This document shows, in pieces, positions 1 through 10,639 of a stretch of DNA of 64,000 nucleotides. Location: positions 1,240,339,001-1,240,403,000 of the forward strand of contig CM057452.1 of NCBI GenBank assembly GCA_016271365.2, given 5' to 3'. Under the pieces are notes generated by a model, which searched no databases, was not told the origin of the DNA, and saw only the letters and a list, made by a program, of their open reading frames with translations. This DNA is from Neoceratodus forsteri. Its lineage: Eukaryota; Chordata; Ceratodontiformes; Ceratodontidae. A program made the position numbers and the translations under genes. The stretch's first letter is position 1, and each line of letters begins with the position of its first letter.

Positions 1-2400
1 GATCAGCTATTGAACAAATGCAAAATCAACTACTTAAATTATTGGCCATAAAATGTTTCTTCTTATAGCAACATGCCTTAAGGTACCTAGGGCTTATTGG
101 ATTAACATCCCATTGAAAATAGCAAGTTGCTGCTTTATGTGGTACCAGACTTGCTGACACATTCCACAGCTATTAGGAACCCTTGTGTTGCTACCACAGT
201 AGGAAATGAGCCTTAGAGCCCCATTCACATTGCAGCAATTTATGAATAGCCAGATCAATTTGCTCCATACCCGAATGAACCTAGGTTGTGGGCAGCTTTC
301 ACATAGCCCAGCTGTCCCCATCCATAGGCACTGATCTGTTTGTGGCAGCATAGGGTGTTGTAGTAGGATAAGAAGGGCTAAACAATGGACTTCCAATCTG
401 AAAGCCAGGTCAATTCAATTCTGTGCTTAAGCAGGGGATTGTGGATTATGGCAATCTAGCTAAGAGTGGGGCTTCCCTATTACAAGCCAACATTTTGTAC
501 ATAGAAATGTGGAAAATGATGGCAAAAGCAGGCCAAGTTGCCCATTCAGTCTGCCACCTTAACCAACTACACTGTAAAGGCTCTAGTGGCATCCCTCTTA
601 CTTACCTCTGCCCCATTCATACTTAATTTTTCAAAATAAAGAAAAATAAAAACAGTGGCTAGCTGTCCCTCGCAGCCCTTCATGTCATAACTGAGGCCTT
701 GGGACATGTGTAGGGGGGTGGTGGTCCTTGAACGTTATGGTTGGTCATGAAAAAAATGCATGGAGATGTTGCAGCAGAAGTTTTCCTACTCATGTAAGAT
801 CTGTGCCCTCTTTGTGACCAAAGCTATTTATATCTGGACTGGCATATGCCAAAGAGAATGCCCCACCCACCGGCTTGCCTTCCAACCTGACCACCCACAT
901 AAGAGGTTGTGGAAGAAAAGTGTGTCAGAGCTCCTTGACAGTGGGTGGGTGGGTTTGTGAATGCAGCAAGGTACTCTGCATGTGCAGAGGGGCATTCTAT
1001 GACAGTAACTAGCACTATGCATCTGTATAGGACTTTCAAGATTAAACCCTTAATTTTAATATAGTGTGTAAAAGAATGCTTGCTGTTAACTCATTAGCAA
1101 GTGAAAAATAAATCAAAGTTCATCTAATGAATACAGTAGTTAATTATTAGTACTGTTTAATTAGTGATTATTTCTTTTGAGAATTAATGACCCTATTTTC
1201 ACAACTGAATCCATCAGGCGTGGATGGCGAGCTACACACTTTCAAATCTAAACCCATCTGAAGGTCTCATACACAGTGATTATTTACAGTTAGGGCTGGA
1301 GGTCTCTAAGGAGCTGATATGGTTAGGAAATATTACTGTAATGAGATTCCCAAAATATAACTTATTTTTAATTACAGTTTTACAGGCTCACTTGAGTTCT
1401 TCTGGTTGTTTTTTACATTTAATTATAAATTGCTCTGGGAAACTAGCACTTGAAAGATGCTACATAATTCAAGATTCATTTTGGTTAGCTATTGTTTTTG
1501 TTTGTAATTTTAAACCACAGAGCCTGTTCTAACCAAGCAAAGCATAGAAGCATTGGTTTTGAGGGATTCATTTAGAACAATGGGAGTTTGTGAATATTTT
1601 GGACCTGGTTCTGATATATTGGTTGGTTTGTTTTGAACAGCATTAAAGGGCTCGTTTCTAACAGGGCTTTGTTTTGAAATGATGTCCTTAGGGGTCATTT
1701 GGAATCCTCATAGTTTTAAATTCCCTGTTGCATTAGCTCAATCTTTTATAAAGTCTGATAAAGACTCTCGTTACTAATATTTAGGGATTGTCAGATTTTA
1801 GATGCCTAAAAGAGATGCATTGGATCCTGATCTGTTTTCGGGGTTTAGGATTTAAGATATTGCTGACCAATTATCTTAAACCCTAAGAAGTACATTTTCA
1901 GAGGATTTTAGAATTTCAGATTTTGACATCCTAAATGCAAAATCCTAGTGTTGCAGGAAGGTGCATAAAACTGGTAGTTGAATTCTGTACTTCAGGTTTG
2001 GCAGGCCTAGTGTCAGTATAGTTCTCCTGTGAGAGGTGTGAGAGAAGTGTCTGCTTGCTGTTGAAATTTTATCTTCTGATAGTTTCTCCCAGTTGTCTTT
2101 GTGCTGTGTCCATAACATTTTGGAGGTGTTTATCTACTGCTTATACTAGTGCTTTTATAATTGTAAAAGTGATTGTTGCTGCAAAAATAATAGTTTTACT
2201 GTGAAACTTCTGTGTCTTCTGCTGTTCTGTGACTTACAGCACTGGTGGCTGACTGCCTGACTGGGACTGTGGTGCTGCTGGGCCAAGGACCCTGCTGTAT
2301 TGTAAAGTATAAAGTGTACTGTAATAGTCTCCACTGTGATCATTGTGCTGTTTGTAAGCTTGTCACTCAGTTGTCAATCATTGTCAGCTTGCTACTCAGG
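1..2400. other. Unclassified non-coding DNA
   Basis: No recognisable gene, transposon protein or RNA gene is visible on either strand. Open frames here are short (about 100 codons or fewer) and their translations resemble nothing I know. The one structural feature I see is a hairpin at 1845-1859 paired with 1872-1886 (14 of 15 positions complementary, 12-base loop), in a stretch where variants of TTTAGGATTT recur. This could be a decayed palindromic transposon, but no ends or duplications can be defined. Confidence 0.6.
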
Positions 2401-3012
2401 ATGAAGGAAAAATTACATCATGTTTTTCATTTTGAGACTTGTATTCTAGGAGACTTTACTCAAATTAAGGATTTGAGCAATAAATCTACTATTTCTATGA
2501 TAAGTATTTCCACAAAACAATTGATAGCCAAACACTGGCTAGTTAAGGAGATAATACATTTAAGAGAATGGATATCCAATATTCTACTTAATCTCCAGAT
2601 TACTAGACTGATCTATTTATTTCACAACAATATGGTCTGATTTTATAATAAATGGGGGAGGATCTATCATCTGATACTTAATTCAACTAGATAACTTCAT
2701 AGGACTTGTAGATCCTGTGGAGTTTGTTAACGGCTGTCTAAAGGTGTTTTTTTTCTTATTAATATATGAGTTTTGAAATTTCGTAGCACTTTCATTTACT
2801 TTATTTTATCATTATTTTTCAAAGGGGTTAAAGTTGGAGTGGGATGGGGGTGGGTAGGACCAGGTATAGAACTGTGTATATTACCATTCTATATCACTAT
2901 TTGTTAGAAGTATTTATCATTCACTAATAGAAAGCTCCACTGTTTTGATTGGTGATGTTCTGTATTTTTTGCATTGTAAACTGTTATTAAATAAAATAAA
3001 GTTAAAAAAATA
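2400..3012 (+). mobile_element. L1-type LINE, 3' end fragment (ORF2 C-terminus and 3' UTR)
   Basis: The frame from about 2401 to 2637 has the look of the extreme C-terminus of an L1 ORF2 protein: the segment ISTKQLIAKHWLVKE followed by HLREWISNIL matches the usual 'K-L-hydrophobic-x-x-HW ... P-x-x-x-W' pattern near the end of these proteins. It is followed by a 3' UTR with a G-rich tract (2838-2860), then AATAAAATAAAG-like signals and an A-rich end near 3010. The endonuclease and reverse transcriptase are absent, so this is a 5'-truncated insertion, the normal outcome of target-primed reverse transcription. The family assignment rests on resemblance to the L1s at 26.6-39.5 kb and was not aligned. 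The 5' boundary is approximate. Confidence 0.6.
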
Positions 3013-3341
3013 AAGGATAAAAAAATATTATTCTTCTTTTCTCAGCAGTCATTGATCATTCCCACTTTTTATGGCTGCAGTGGGGGTAACTCTGCAGATG
3101 TTTTGCTTTGAGAAAATGACTACCTGCATAATTACCTTCCAAACAACATGGTAGAGTGTTAAAAACAGCATCCTCCGCTGAAGCCTCATTACTAAGCAGC
3201 CTGTGTGTGTATGGCAGCTGGAGAGCATTATTTTTCCTCTGGCTTGAGAAGTTAATTAAGTCCTCCCCAGTACTTCCTTTTTTTGTAATTTGAAACCTTC
3301 TCCATAGTGTTTTATGGGACTTTCCTCCAGCTTGAGAGATG
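3013..3341. other. Non-coding; contains first copy of a duplicated flank
   Basis: No gene. About 80 bases from 3252 (TTAATTAAGTCC..., AGTACTTCC, GTTTTATGGGAC) recur in similar form from 4159, on the other side of the TTAA-bounded element between them. The two copies differ by substitutions and small indels, so the duplication is old. Confidence 0.55.
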
Positions 3342-4162
3342 TTAAAGGAAAACTCCACCCAAAGTCCAAGTCTGGTGCCTCTGCAATATTTATAAATTTG
3401 CTAAAAAACTATCCTGCACATTCAATGTCCCTCCATAGGACACATCAATAAAGTAACCAAATACTAAGGATTTGATCACATAAACACAAACAATCACAAA
3501 GCCTACTTAGTCAATGCATGACCACAACTGCAAAATGATTAGATTTGTCTACAAGCACTGTCTTCTATGCAAGAGACAAGGAATTGAATCAAAAGTCCAT
3601 AACATGTTGATCAAAATGGGGGGAGCAGGATTTTGGGCCAAGTGACACAGTTTATATACAGATTGCAGGCAGCAATAACTGCTGCTGGGATAAACTGATA
3701 AGTCCCTTGCTATGCAATTGAGGAGAGGGTAAAGTACAGTAGCATTGTTGATGAGCAATCACAGATTTGTTTTATAAATAGCTGTGCTCCATTACGTTTC
3801 CAGACTAGTTTATATAAACCATTCCAATTTTGCATATATCATTTCATTCATGGTCTACTCAAACAAGAAAGGCTGTTCCATTTCTGCTACTTGGTAGTGA
3901 TGCAAAAACTGAAAGGGACTGAGGGATAGCAACAGGAGTGCAGACAAAACTACTGTAAATAGTGACATGCTTACACACACACACACACACACCCCAACAC
4001 ACTAAATGGCAGCCCTCAGGGACCATAAAACAGCCAGGGACAGTTAGAAAAAAACTCATTTCAAAGATAGAACTGAAAAAACAACCACTGAGATGAAGTT
4101 AGAACACAAAAAAGTTAATAATACATATAGTGTCCTGATTTTGATATGTGGTTTTCCTTTAA
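3342..4162. mobile_element. Putative piggyBac-like non-autonomous element (TTAA-bounded)
   Basis: The segment starts TTAAAGGAAAACTCCAC (3342) and ends GTGGTTTTCCTTTAA (4162), giving inverted ends of about 14 bases with TTAA at both extremes. TTAA target duplication and short inverted ends are hallmarks of piggyBac elements. No transposase frame is visible in the 820 bases, so it would be non-autonomous. It contains a CA microsatellite (3972-3992). Its two flanks resemble each other over about 80 bases, which simple insertion would not explain. It could instead be one composite or tandem element. Assignment is from end sequence only. Confidence 0.42.
3972..3992. repeat. (CA)n microsatellite
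   Basis: About ten uninterrupted AC/CA dinucleotides inside the TTAA-bounded element. Confidence 0.9.
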
Positions 4163-4564
4163 TTACTTCCAGTACTTCCTCTTTTTTTTGCAAGCTGAAA
4201 CCTCCTTTACAGTGTTTTATGGGCCTTTTCTTTCTGTGTTAAGTTTCAGTGCTTAATTTACAACCATTTGCAAACTGAGAAACTTGTTTTGCTAGTGCCC
4301 CCCCACTCATCCAGAGGTGTTAATTTATCTGTATGCTGACCATGCTGGTTGAACTTACTTGCTTCCCTCATAGTAAGAATGTGAAACTAAACTTGTTATT
4401 TTAAATGACTGATAACGTGATATGTCCTGTTTGCATCTCTTGGGGATCAAGCTTTATCCCTTTACCTATATGGAGTAATTCACTTGACACCAGCTCTTAA
4501 GACCTCAGCTGTAAGATACATCATGCATGTAAGCAGGGGTGAAGCCAGGAATTTTAAATTTGTA

Positions 4565-5057
4565 CTCAAGTCGAGAGATGATGGAACTGTTACCTATGGG
4601 GAAAGACTCAGGCAGTTAAATATGCACTCTCTAGAGAAAAGGAGGGAAAGGGGAGACATGATAGAAGCAAATACCTCAAAGGTGTCAACAAGGTACAGGA
4701 AGGTTCAATTCTGCTAAGAAAGAGATGTTCAAGGACAGGGGGGGATGATATGTACCTAGAATGGGGGAAGACTTAGAGGGGGTATGAGGAAATACTTCTT
4801 TACAGATAGGGCAGTGGACACCTGGAACAGTCTTCCAGAAGAGCTAATGGGTACTAAAATGGTAACAGTTTTCAAGCATGCATGGGATACACATAAGGGG
4901 GACCTTGGAAACAGGGCTGGAGCAGTGGGGGTGAAGGGATTAAGGATGGAGATCAGTTGTTGTCCATGGCAGCACAGTAGGTAGGGACCTTAAGGCAGAC
5001 TAGGTGGGCCAGGAAGTCCTTTTCTGCCAACAGATTCAATGTCTCTATGTTAGTAAA
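4565..5057 (+). pseudogene. CR1-type LINE, 3' end of reverse transcriptase ORF and 3' UTR
   Basis: Three frames in order give the conserved C-terminal tail of CR1-group ORF2: ERLRQLNMHSLEKRRERGDM near 4600-4665, then MRKYFFTDRAVDTWNSLPEE at 4784-4843, then VFKHAWDTHKGD. The same tail, in the same order, is seen in the CR1 copies at 8.8-9.1 kb, 41.2-41.8 kb and 57.6-57.9 kb. The 3' UTR ends with GGTGGGCC...TTCTGCC...TCTATGT, the terminal signature shared by those copies. The copy is strongly 5' truncated and has at least two frame breaks, so it is dead. CR1 elements end in short tandem repeats rather than poly(A), which fits here. Confidence 0.85.
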
Positions 5058-5099
5058 TAGCTGGTACATGAGCATTATACATTCATGTTGAAATCAATT

Positions 5100-5740
5100 T
5101 TAAGATGTTAAATATAAAACCTATGGTACCAGTAACACAATGCCAAAAACAAGTACTGCTCAAATATTCAAAATCCATGGAATCAACCTACTGTAAATTT
5201 AAATCAAAAATATGCATCTCTATAGCAGTCAGGACCATAAAGAAAAAGAGAGAAAAAAAGAAACACAGAAGAAAAAGTGTTCATAAAATAATCCAAAGCA
5301 AGGGGGGGTTATAAAATGTATAAAGCAAGTGAGCAGCATTGAAATGCATTTTCATTATACTCAAGAAAGGATGAAAGCTCAAGTAAAATATAGGTCCTAC
5401 ATACAGAAAACAGTTGAAAAGGATAAAAAGGAAGGGAAAGAGTCCTAGATGCAGTGGGAAGGAACAAAACAACAAACAAATCAAAGTAAAAGATTGGCAT
5501 ACAATTCAAAACAACAAAACAGTAAATGATATTTGGCAGATTATAAAGGGCAACATATTATCATTTGCAATAGTTTACATTAAAAGGATCAAGGAATATA
5601 ACAAATGATGACAAGCAAGATGGCTAAATGAGGATGTGAAGAAAGCTACTCAACAACAACAAAAAAAAGCTTAACATGCAATAAAATATCTGAAAACAAA
5701 AGCCATGACATAACCACATGGTCAGAATATGAAACATTTT
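5100..5740 (+). pseudogene. Jockey-group LINE, endonuclease-RT linker (left half, split by CR1)
   Basis: The frame around 5490-5610 (VNDIWQIIKGNILSF ... KRIKEYNK) and the following segment in a shifted frame (LNEDVKK, then KYLKTK, then YETF) match the linker that follows the endonuclease in jockey/CR1/L2-group LINEs, where the protein reads 'PWLNEDVKK...' before the reverse transcriptase. The segment stops at about 5740, where the CR1 begins, and its continuation is found from 9232. The left part (5100-5400) is A-rich with no recognisable motif. The exact clade is not assigned, and stops and frameshifts make it a pseudogene. Confidence 0.5.
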
Positions 5741-5760
5741 AAAAGAAAGAGGAGAGGGAG

Positions 5761-6195
5761 GTAAGGTGCCTGCCTGGTGCCATGGCTTGGCTGGACAGGG
5801 AGCAAATCCTCAGGATCACTGGAGCAGCTGCACATGGGAGTGAGTGGGATGTCATTGTCCACCTAGGGACAAATGACCTTGCTAAGAAAGGGATCAGAGC
5901 AGTGCAGGAAGAGTTTGTGGAGTTGGGGAAGGGCCTTGGACAAGTAACAGGCATGGTACCCTTCTCGGAGGTGCTGCCTATCTATGGCATGGGTGAGGCT
6001 AGGGTGCTCCACACCATGGAATTCAATCAGTGGTTGAAAAACTGGTGCAGAGCTCAGGGATTTGAATTCAGTGGGGGCTGGGGTCCACCTGGAGGGATGC
6101 AGGCCTATACTGGCATGATGGTCTGCATCTGTCCAGGAGGGGAACCAGGATTCTAGGTGAGAGGTTTAAATGTTTCATTGGCAAGCATTTAAACT
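5761..6195 (+). pseudogene. CR1 ORF1, SGNH/GDSL esterase-like domain (frameshifted)
   Basis: This is the ORF1 protein of the CR1. Known CR1 ORF1 proteins carry an SGNH-hydrolase (esterase) domain thought to act in handling RNA, membranes or lipids; its exact role is uncertain. Visible here are a small 'CLPGA' block at 5767-5781, the block III motif HLGTND (IVHLGTNDLAKKG) around 5853-5890, and the catalytic Asp-His block DGLHLSRRG at about 6118-6144, which lies in another frame than the first part. So there is at least one frameshift near 6100-6115. The oxyanion Asn of GTND and the D-x-x-H are conserved. The first block with the nucleophile Ser (GDS) lies before the 5' truncation and is not present. 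The protein ends about 6195 with GKHLN. Confidence 0.72.
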
Positions 6196-6429
6196 AGCCA
6201 GGGGGGCACTGGAAAGGAGCAGGGAAATCCTAGCCCCCCCCAAAAGATCAGGGTAGTAAGTGAGGTAAACACCAAGATATAAATGTAGATAGGGAGAAGG
6301 GCAGGGGTAAATGGAGAAAATGACAAACACAATAAGGATGGGGATGGGGCAAAAAGGGATAAGGCCATCAAGAAATGAGAGGTTAATAAGTACCAATGAC
6401 CGTAGTCTGGGCAACAAGCTCCTGAACTG

Positions 6430-6992
6430 GTGGCCTTGATGGAAGAGGGATGCCTGGATAACATGGCAGTCACAGAGACATGGTGCACAGAGAATCAAGG
6501 ATAGACAGGGAGGGGAGAAGAGGGGGAAGAGTAGCTCTCTATGTAAGGGAAGGGATAAAAGCAACTAAAGAAAAGAGTAAACAGGGAGGACAGGAGGCAC
6601 TGTAGATCACCTTAGACAATGACAATGAAAATGACACCACAATCTGCACAGTGGTTGTATACAGACCCCCATGTCAGGGGGAGGGAATGGACAAGGATAT
6701 AATAGAAGGCATCCTTAGGATGGCAGAGAAAGAGGAGATACTGTTGATGGAGGACCTGAATATGCCAGATGTTAACTGGAGCACCTTGGCTGTAGCCACA
6801 CCCAAAAGCAGGGCCATTCTCAATGCCCTTCAGGTGACATGCCTCAGACAGCTAGTTTTGGAACCCACTCATGAGGGAGCAATCTTAGACCTCATACTCT
6901 CAAATGGGGATGGTGAGAGGATCTCCAATCTAGATGTGGGTAGCCATCTAGGAACAAGTGACCACCAAACAGTGTGGTTCATGATAAACTGA
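6430..6992 (+). pseudogene. CR1 ORF2, apurinic/apyrimidinic-like endonuclease domain
   Basis: N-terminal endonuclease of CR1 ORF2, which nicks target DNA to prime reverse transcription. In order: a VTETWCTE-like segment near 6465-6490 (frame-shifted), RGGRVALYVREGIK around 6520-6560, VVYRPP at 6653-6670, LLMEDLNMPDVNW at 6741-6780 and the catalytic end block SHLGTSDHQTVW at 6943-6978. The S-D-H triad at the end is intact. The usual G-D-F-N block reads E-D-L-N, so the Gly and Phe are changed. The domain is spread over at least two frames with stops before 6600. After the stop at 6990 the protein continues in another frame toward the reverse transcriptase. Confidence 0.75.
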
Positions 6993-7217
6993 GCTACAGA
7001 GTCAAGCCATACAAAATTGAGGGTTCTGGACTTCAGGAGGGCTGACTTTTGAAAGATGGGAGAGTGCCTTAGAAAAGCACTAGCAAATAGGCTAGAAGGA
7101 GGGGTGGAGCAACAATGGGGAAACATCAAAACTGTCACCACAGATGCAACAAGCCTTTGTGTGAAGCAAATAAACAAATCAAAATGAAAGAAAAAGCCAC
7201 TATGGTTCTCAAAAGAG

Positions 7218-9128
7218 GTGATGGTGAAGGTTAGGGAGAATAAGATAGCATTTAGGAAGTATAAGGAAACACAGAAGGAGCAGGACAGAGAACTGCACCA
7301 GTTAAGGCAGAAGGAAGCAGGGAGGGTAGTCAGAATAGCAAAGGCCCAAACTGAGGAAAGGACAGCCAACTTGGTTAAGAAGGGGGATAAAACCTTTTTT
7401 AGGTACATCAGGGACCGTAGAAAGACAAAGGGAGGGATAGTGAGGCTGAATAGAATGGACGGTGGGTGGGCAGAGAGGACCAGTAAAAAAACAGGGATTC
7501 TAAATGCATACTTCTGCTCAGTATTCACAAAAGAGGAGGATGGGGAGGTGCCTGATCTAATTAACAGAAGCACTCTGGATGGGGGGGTCAATCCCAGTCC
7601 TTTCACAGAAGAAAGGGTTCTGAAAGAACTCCTAAAACTGAAGGTGGACAAAGCAATCGGGCAAGATGGAAATCACCCCAGAATTCTAAAAGAATTAAGG
7701 AGAGACCTAGTGACATCACTAACTACCTTTTTTAACAAATCACGGGAGGATGGTGTGGTACCTGAGGATGGGAGGAAGGTGAATATGCTACCCCTTCACA
7801 AAAGTGGGAGCAAGACAGAGGCAGGAAACTACAGACCTGTCAGTTTGACCTCTGTGGTAGGGAATGTGATGGAATCACTTCTGAAGGAAAGAATTGTTGA
7901 GTACCTAGAGGCCAGTGGGGCACAGGACCCAAGGCAGCATGGGTTCTCAGCAGGAAGGTCATGTCAGACAAATCTAATTGATTTCTTTGACTGGGTGGCC
8001 AAAGTAGTAGACCAGGGAGGGGCTGTGGACATGGCCTACCTAGACTTTAGCAAGGAATTTGACACAGTCCCACACAAAAGACTAATAGTTAAATTAACCA
8101 GCCTGGGAGTGGGTCCCAGGGTGATAGCCTGGCTAAAACATTGGCTGGACAGCAGGACACATAACATAATTGTAAATGAAGTCCACTCTGAAGAATGAGG
8201 GGTTACAAGTGGGGTACCGCAGGGTTCAGTACTGGGTCCAGCCATTTTTAATGTCTTTATAAGTGACATTGTAGACAGACTGGAAGGAAAAGTATGACTC
8301 TTTGCAGATGACACAAAGATCTGCAATAGGGTCGATATACAAGGAGGCATGGGAATGATGAGAAGGGACTTGGCAAGGCTGGAGGAATGGTCAGAAGTAT
8401 GGCAGCTTGGATTCAATGCAAAGAAGTGAAAAATAATGCACCTGGGAAATAAAAACCCAGGGGAAGATTACACAAGGGGGGGTAGTAACAACAACAAAAT
8501 GGAAAGGGACCTGGTGGTAATCATATCAGATGACCTTAAGGTAAGCAAGTAATGTGAGAAGGCAGTAGGGAGGGCTGGGGGGATACTGGGATGTATAGGG
8601 AGAGGCATCACCAGTAGAAAACAGGAAGTTGTTATCCCTCTGTACAGACAGTTGGTGAGACCCCATCTGGAGTACTGCATCCAGTTCTGGAGACCCCATC
8701 TCCACAAGGACATAGACAGGATGGAAGCAATCCAGAGGAGGGCAACTAAAATTGTGCAGGGTCTGCAAGAGAAGCCATACAAGGAGAGACTAAAGGAGCT
8801 TAATATGTATATCCTTGAGGAAAGGAGGGAGAGGGGGCACATGATAGATACTTTTAAGTACCTCAGTGGAATCAACAAAGTCCAAGAGGGTAGCATATTT
8901 CAGAAAAAGAGTTGTGCAAGGACAAGGGGACACAATTTAAAGATAGAGGGGAGATGGCTCAGGGGCAATGTGAGGAAGTATTTTTTCACAGAGAGGGTGG
9001 TGAATGCAGGAACAGCCTTCCTGAGGAGGTTGTGGGTTCTAAAACTGTGGGAGAATTCAAGAACGCATGGGACAGACATAAGGCAATTTTTGTGGAAGGT
9101 AGGACGAAATAGGCTGTTTGTTAAATAA
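7218..9128 (+). pseudogene. CR1 ORF2, reverse transcriptase and C-terminal region
   Basis: The frame 7218-8198 holds the first reverse transcriptase blocks: NYRPVSLTSVVGNVMESLL (7828-7884), QHGFSAGRSCQTNLIDFFDW (7936-7996) and MAYLDFSKEFDTVPHKR (8030-8080). A stop at 8196 is followed in the same region by GVTSGVPQGSVLGPAIFN (8199-8252), and the catalytic FADD lies at 8301-8312, just after another in-frame stop. Thumb and C-terminal sequence follow (VRPHLEYCIQFWRPHLHKD at 8655-8711, ELNMYILEERRERG at 8798-8840, RKYFFTERVVNAG at 8972-9010). Catalytic Asp residues are intact, but at least four stops and several shifts inactivate it. It is closely related in sequence to the copy at 56.2-58.05 kb. 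Confidence 0.85.
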
Positions 9129-9231
9129 TATCTGCAGCTTATCCTGTAGGTAGGGAAATGGGCAGACTAGGTGGGCCAAGTAGTCCTTATCTGCCGTCAA
9201 AGTCTATGTTTCCATGTAAACATAAATGCAA

Positions 9232-9323
9232 AAATAACCATTTCAAAAAGGAAATGGAACTCAAATGCAAGAGTTACAGACAAAAGCAACAGCAAGCAAT
9301 TGTGCAGTTACATCAATAACCTA

Positions 9324-9415
<92 letters not shown>

Positions 9416-9735
9416 TGTATATATATGTATATTAATATTAAAGGGGAAACAGTAAAAAATCCAGTGAAGATAGCAAAGCAGTGTAATGAATATTTGTGTT
9501 CCTTATTCAAACCCAATCACAACTCAGTCCCCTGCCTCTTACCAGGAATGGCAACATAATTAATATAAATACAGACAACATACTACAAAAAATTCAGAAT
9601 AAGAAACTCAGAGTTCAAAGTTTCCACTAAAATGCTGAAATTAAATATTGGGATAATCCATAAACAGGCACCCCCTCAAAATATATTTTTTTAAAAAAAT
9701 TAACACAGGTTCCAGGTAAAATTCTAGAATCACTA
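9232..9735 (+). pseudogene. Jockey-group LINE, continuation (right half after CR1)
   Basis: Continuation of the LINE interrupted at 5740. Directly after the CR1 end the translation reads [18 protein letters not shown], the expected sequel to the linker on the left. Beyond a TA microsatellite (9329-9413) come NPVKIAKQCNEYLCSLFKPN (about 9455-9515) and FPLKMLKLN-like sequence near 9610-9645, corresponding to the region just upstream of the reverse transcriptase ('...FNEYF...' and 'PKMLKL'). The reverse transcriptase itself is not recognisable after about 9735, so the host copy is 3' truncated or decayed. Confidence 0.5.
9329..9413. repeat. (TA)n microsatellite
   Basis: About 42 uninterrupted TA dinucleotides, followed by degenerate TA units to 9435. 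It lies inside the right half of the split LINE. Long TA tracts can extrude cruciforms and are very length-variable. Confidence 0.95.
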
Positions 9736-10459
9736 CTTAAATATTTAAGTTAGCCACATGTCTAACAGTGATTTCAGTACAGAGAGCAGCAGTGATGCAC
9801 AAAGGGACAATCATGTACTGTAAATGTAATCTGTGTCTATGAAAACTTAATTCAATTCTTGGACAACAATACCTCATAGACATAATTTCTGTTATACCTT
9901 TGCAAAACATCTTCCACTGTACCACATTTAGCAGTCATTGAAAAAATGTCTTCGCTAGTTATTCATCCCTGTATTATAAACATTAGAACCCAAACCAGCT
10001 AAACCACATGAAGATTCATCATTGTAATCCTTGTGTATTATGCAGATTGTGATACTTAACACTTGTAGGGTAAGTTAGTGCATCTGGACTTATTTGCTGC
10101 ATATACATATCAATTGCTATGGGGTCCTGACCATGTTCTCCCTTACTCAAGCCAAGTTCCCTTACCCAAATGGAAGGCATTCACCTAACCTTCAAATAGC
10201 AGTCAGACTGTTTTCATCTTAGCAGTACATTAGCATGAAATTAGCCTTCAAACTGTTTTTGCCATGTTAATAAGAATGTATTAGTTATCTTGATTGCCTT
10301 CACAGTCCAAAGCCTTAAGTTAGCCTGCCTATAGTACAAAATATTTAAATCAGAAGACTAAGATAGCAGTTTTCATAGCGGTCTTAGCAGTCTAGGTGAT
10401 GGTCAAGGACTGCTTTTTAGCAGTATACTTTACTGCTTATGCATGATTCTTACAACTTT
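9736..10459. other. Unclassified non-coding DNA
   Basis: No gene or recognised repeat. TAGCAGT-type motifs recur between 10195 and 10445 in both orientations, suggesting that the palindromic unit that follows may be the core of a larger decayed foldback element. Confidence 0.5.
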
Positions 10460-10639
10460 AAGGTTAAAAGTACTGCTATCGAATTGATATGTAAGGTTAA
10501 AAATATTGCTTAGGACTGGGCTTTTACTGTTAAGTGTCATTTATTATTACAACTAACTTAACAGTCCCATCCCAGTCAGAAGCAGTATTTTTAACCTTTA
10601 ATAATCACATCCCAGTTCGATGCAGAATTTTTAACCTTA
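10460..10639. mobile_element. Palindromic foldback/MITE-like element
   Basis: The 180-base segment folds on itself. AAGGTTAAAAATATTGCTT in the left arm is mirrored by AAGCAGTATTTTTAACCTT in the right arm, and GACTGGG...ACTGTTAAG is mirrored by CTTAACAGT...CCCAGTC. A second outer pair (AAGGTTAAAAGTACTGC with GCAGAATTTTTAACCTT) makes the arms about 75 bases each around a loop near 10536-10556. There is no coding sequence. Terminal duplications are not clear, so the superfamily is unknown. Confidence 0.6.

Larger units (their letters stand above)
5741..9231 (+). mobile_element. Nearly complete CR1-type LINE
   Basis: A single plus-strand element with, in order, an SGNH/esterase ORF1 domain (5761-6195), an apurinic-type endonuclease (6430-6990), a reverse transcriptase (7218-8500), the conserved C-terminal tail (8650-9115) and a 3' UTR ending in the CR1 signature GGTGGGCC...TTATCTGCCGTC...TCTATGTTTCC. 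The start of ORF1 is missing. The flanks AACATTTTAAAAGAAA (from 5732) and AACCATTTCAAAAAGGAAA (from 9237) are alike and could be an imperfect target duplication. The host LINE reads on from one flank to the other. The body is interrupted by only a few stops and shifts, so it is younger than most LINE remains here. Confidence 0.85.

Noticed and set aside
820..1015. Possible palindrome from AGAATGCCCC and GGGGCATTCT
   Set aside because: Only the 10-bp ends match; the interior shows no consistent symmetry and there is no duplication.
6869..7651. 260-codon open frame on the minus strand
   Set aside because: Antisense shadow of the CR1 endonuclease-RT region, which has the conserved motifs on the plus strand.
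9171..9516. Apparent proteins with long YIYIYI runs on both strands
   Set aside because: They are translations of the (TA)n microsatellite, not genes.
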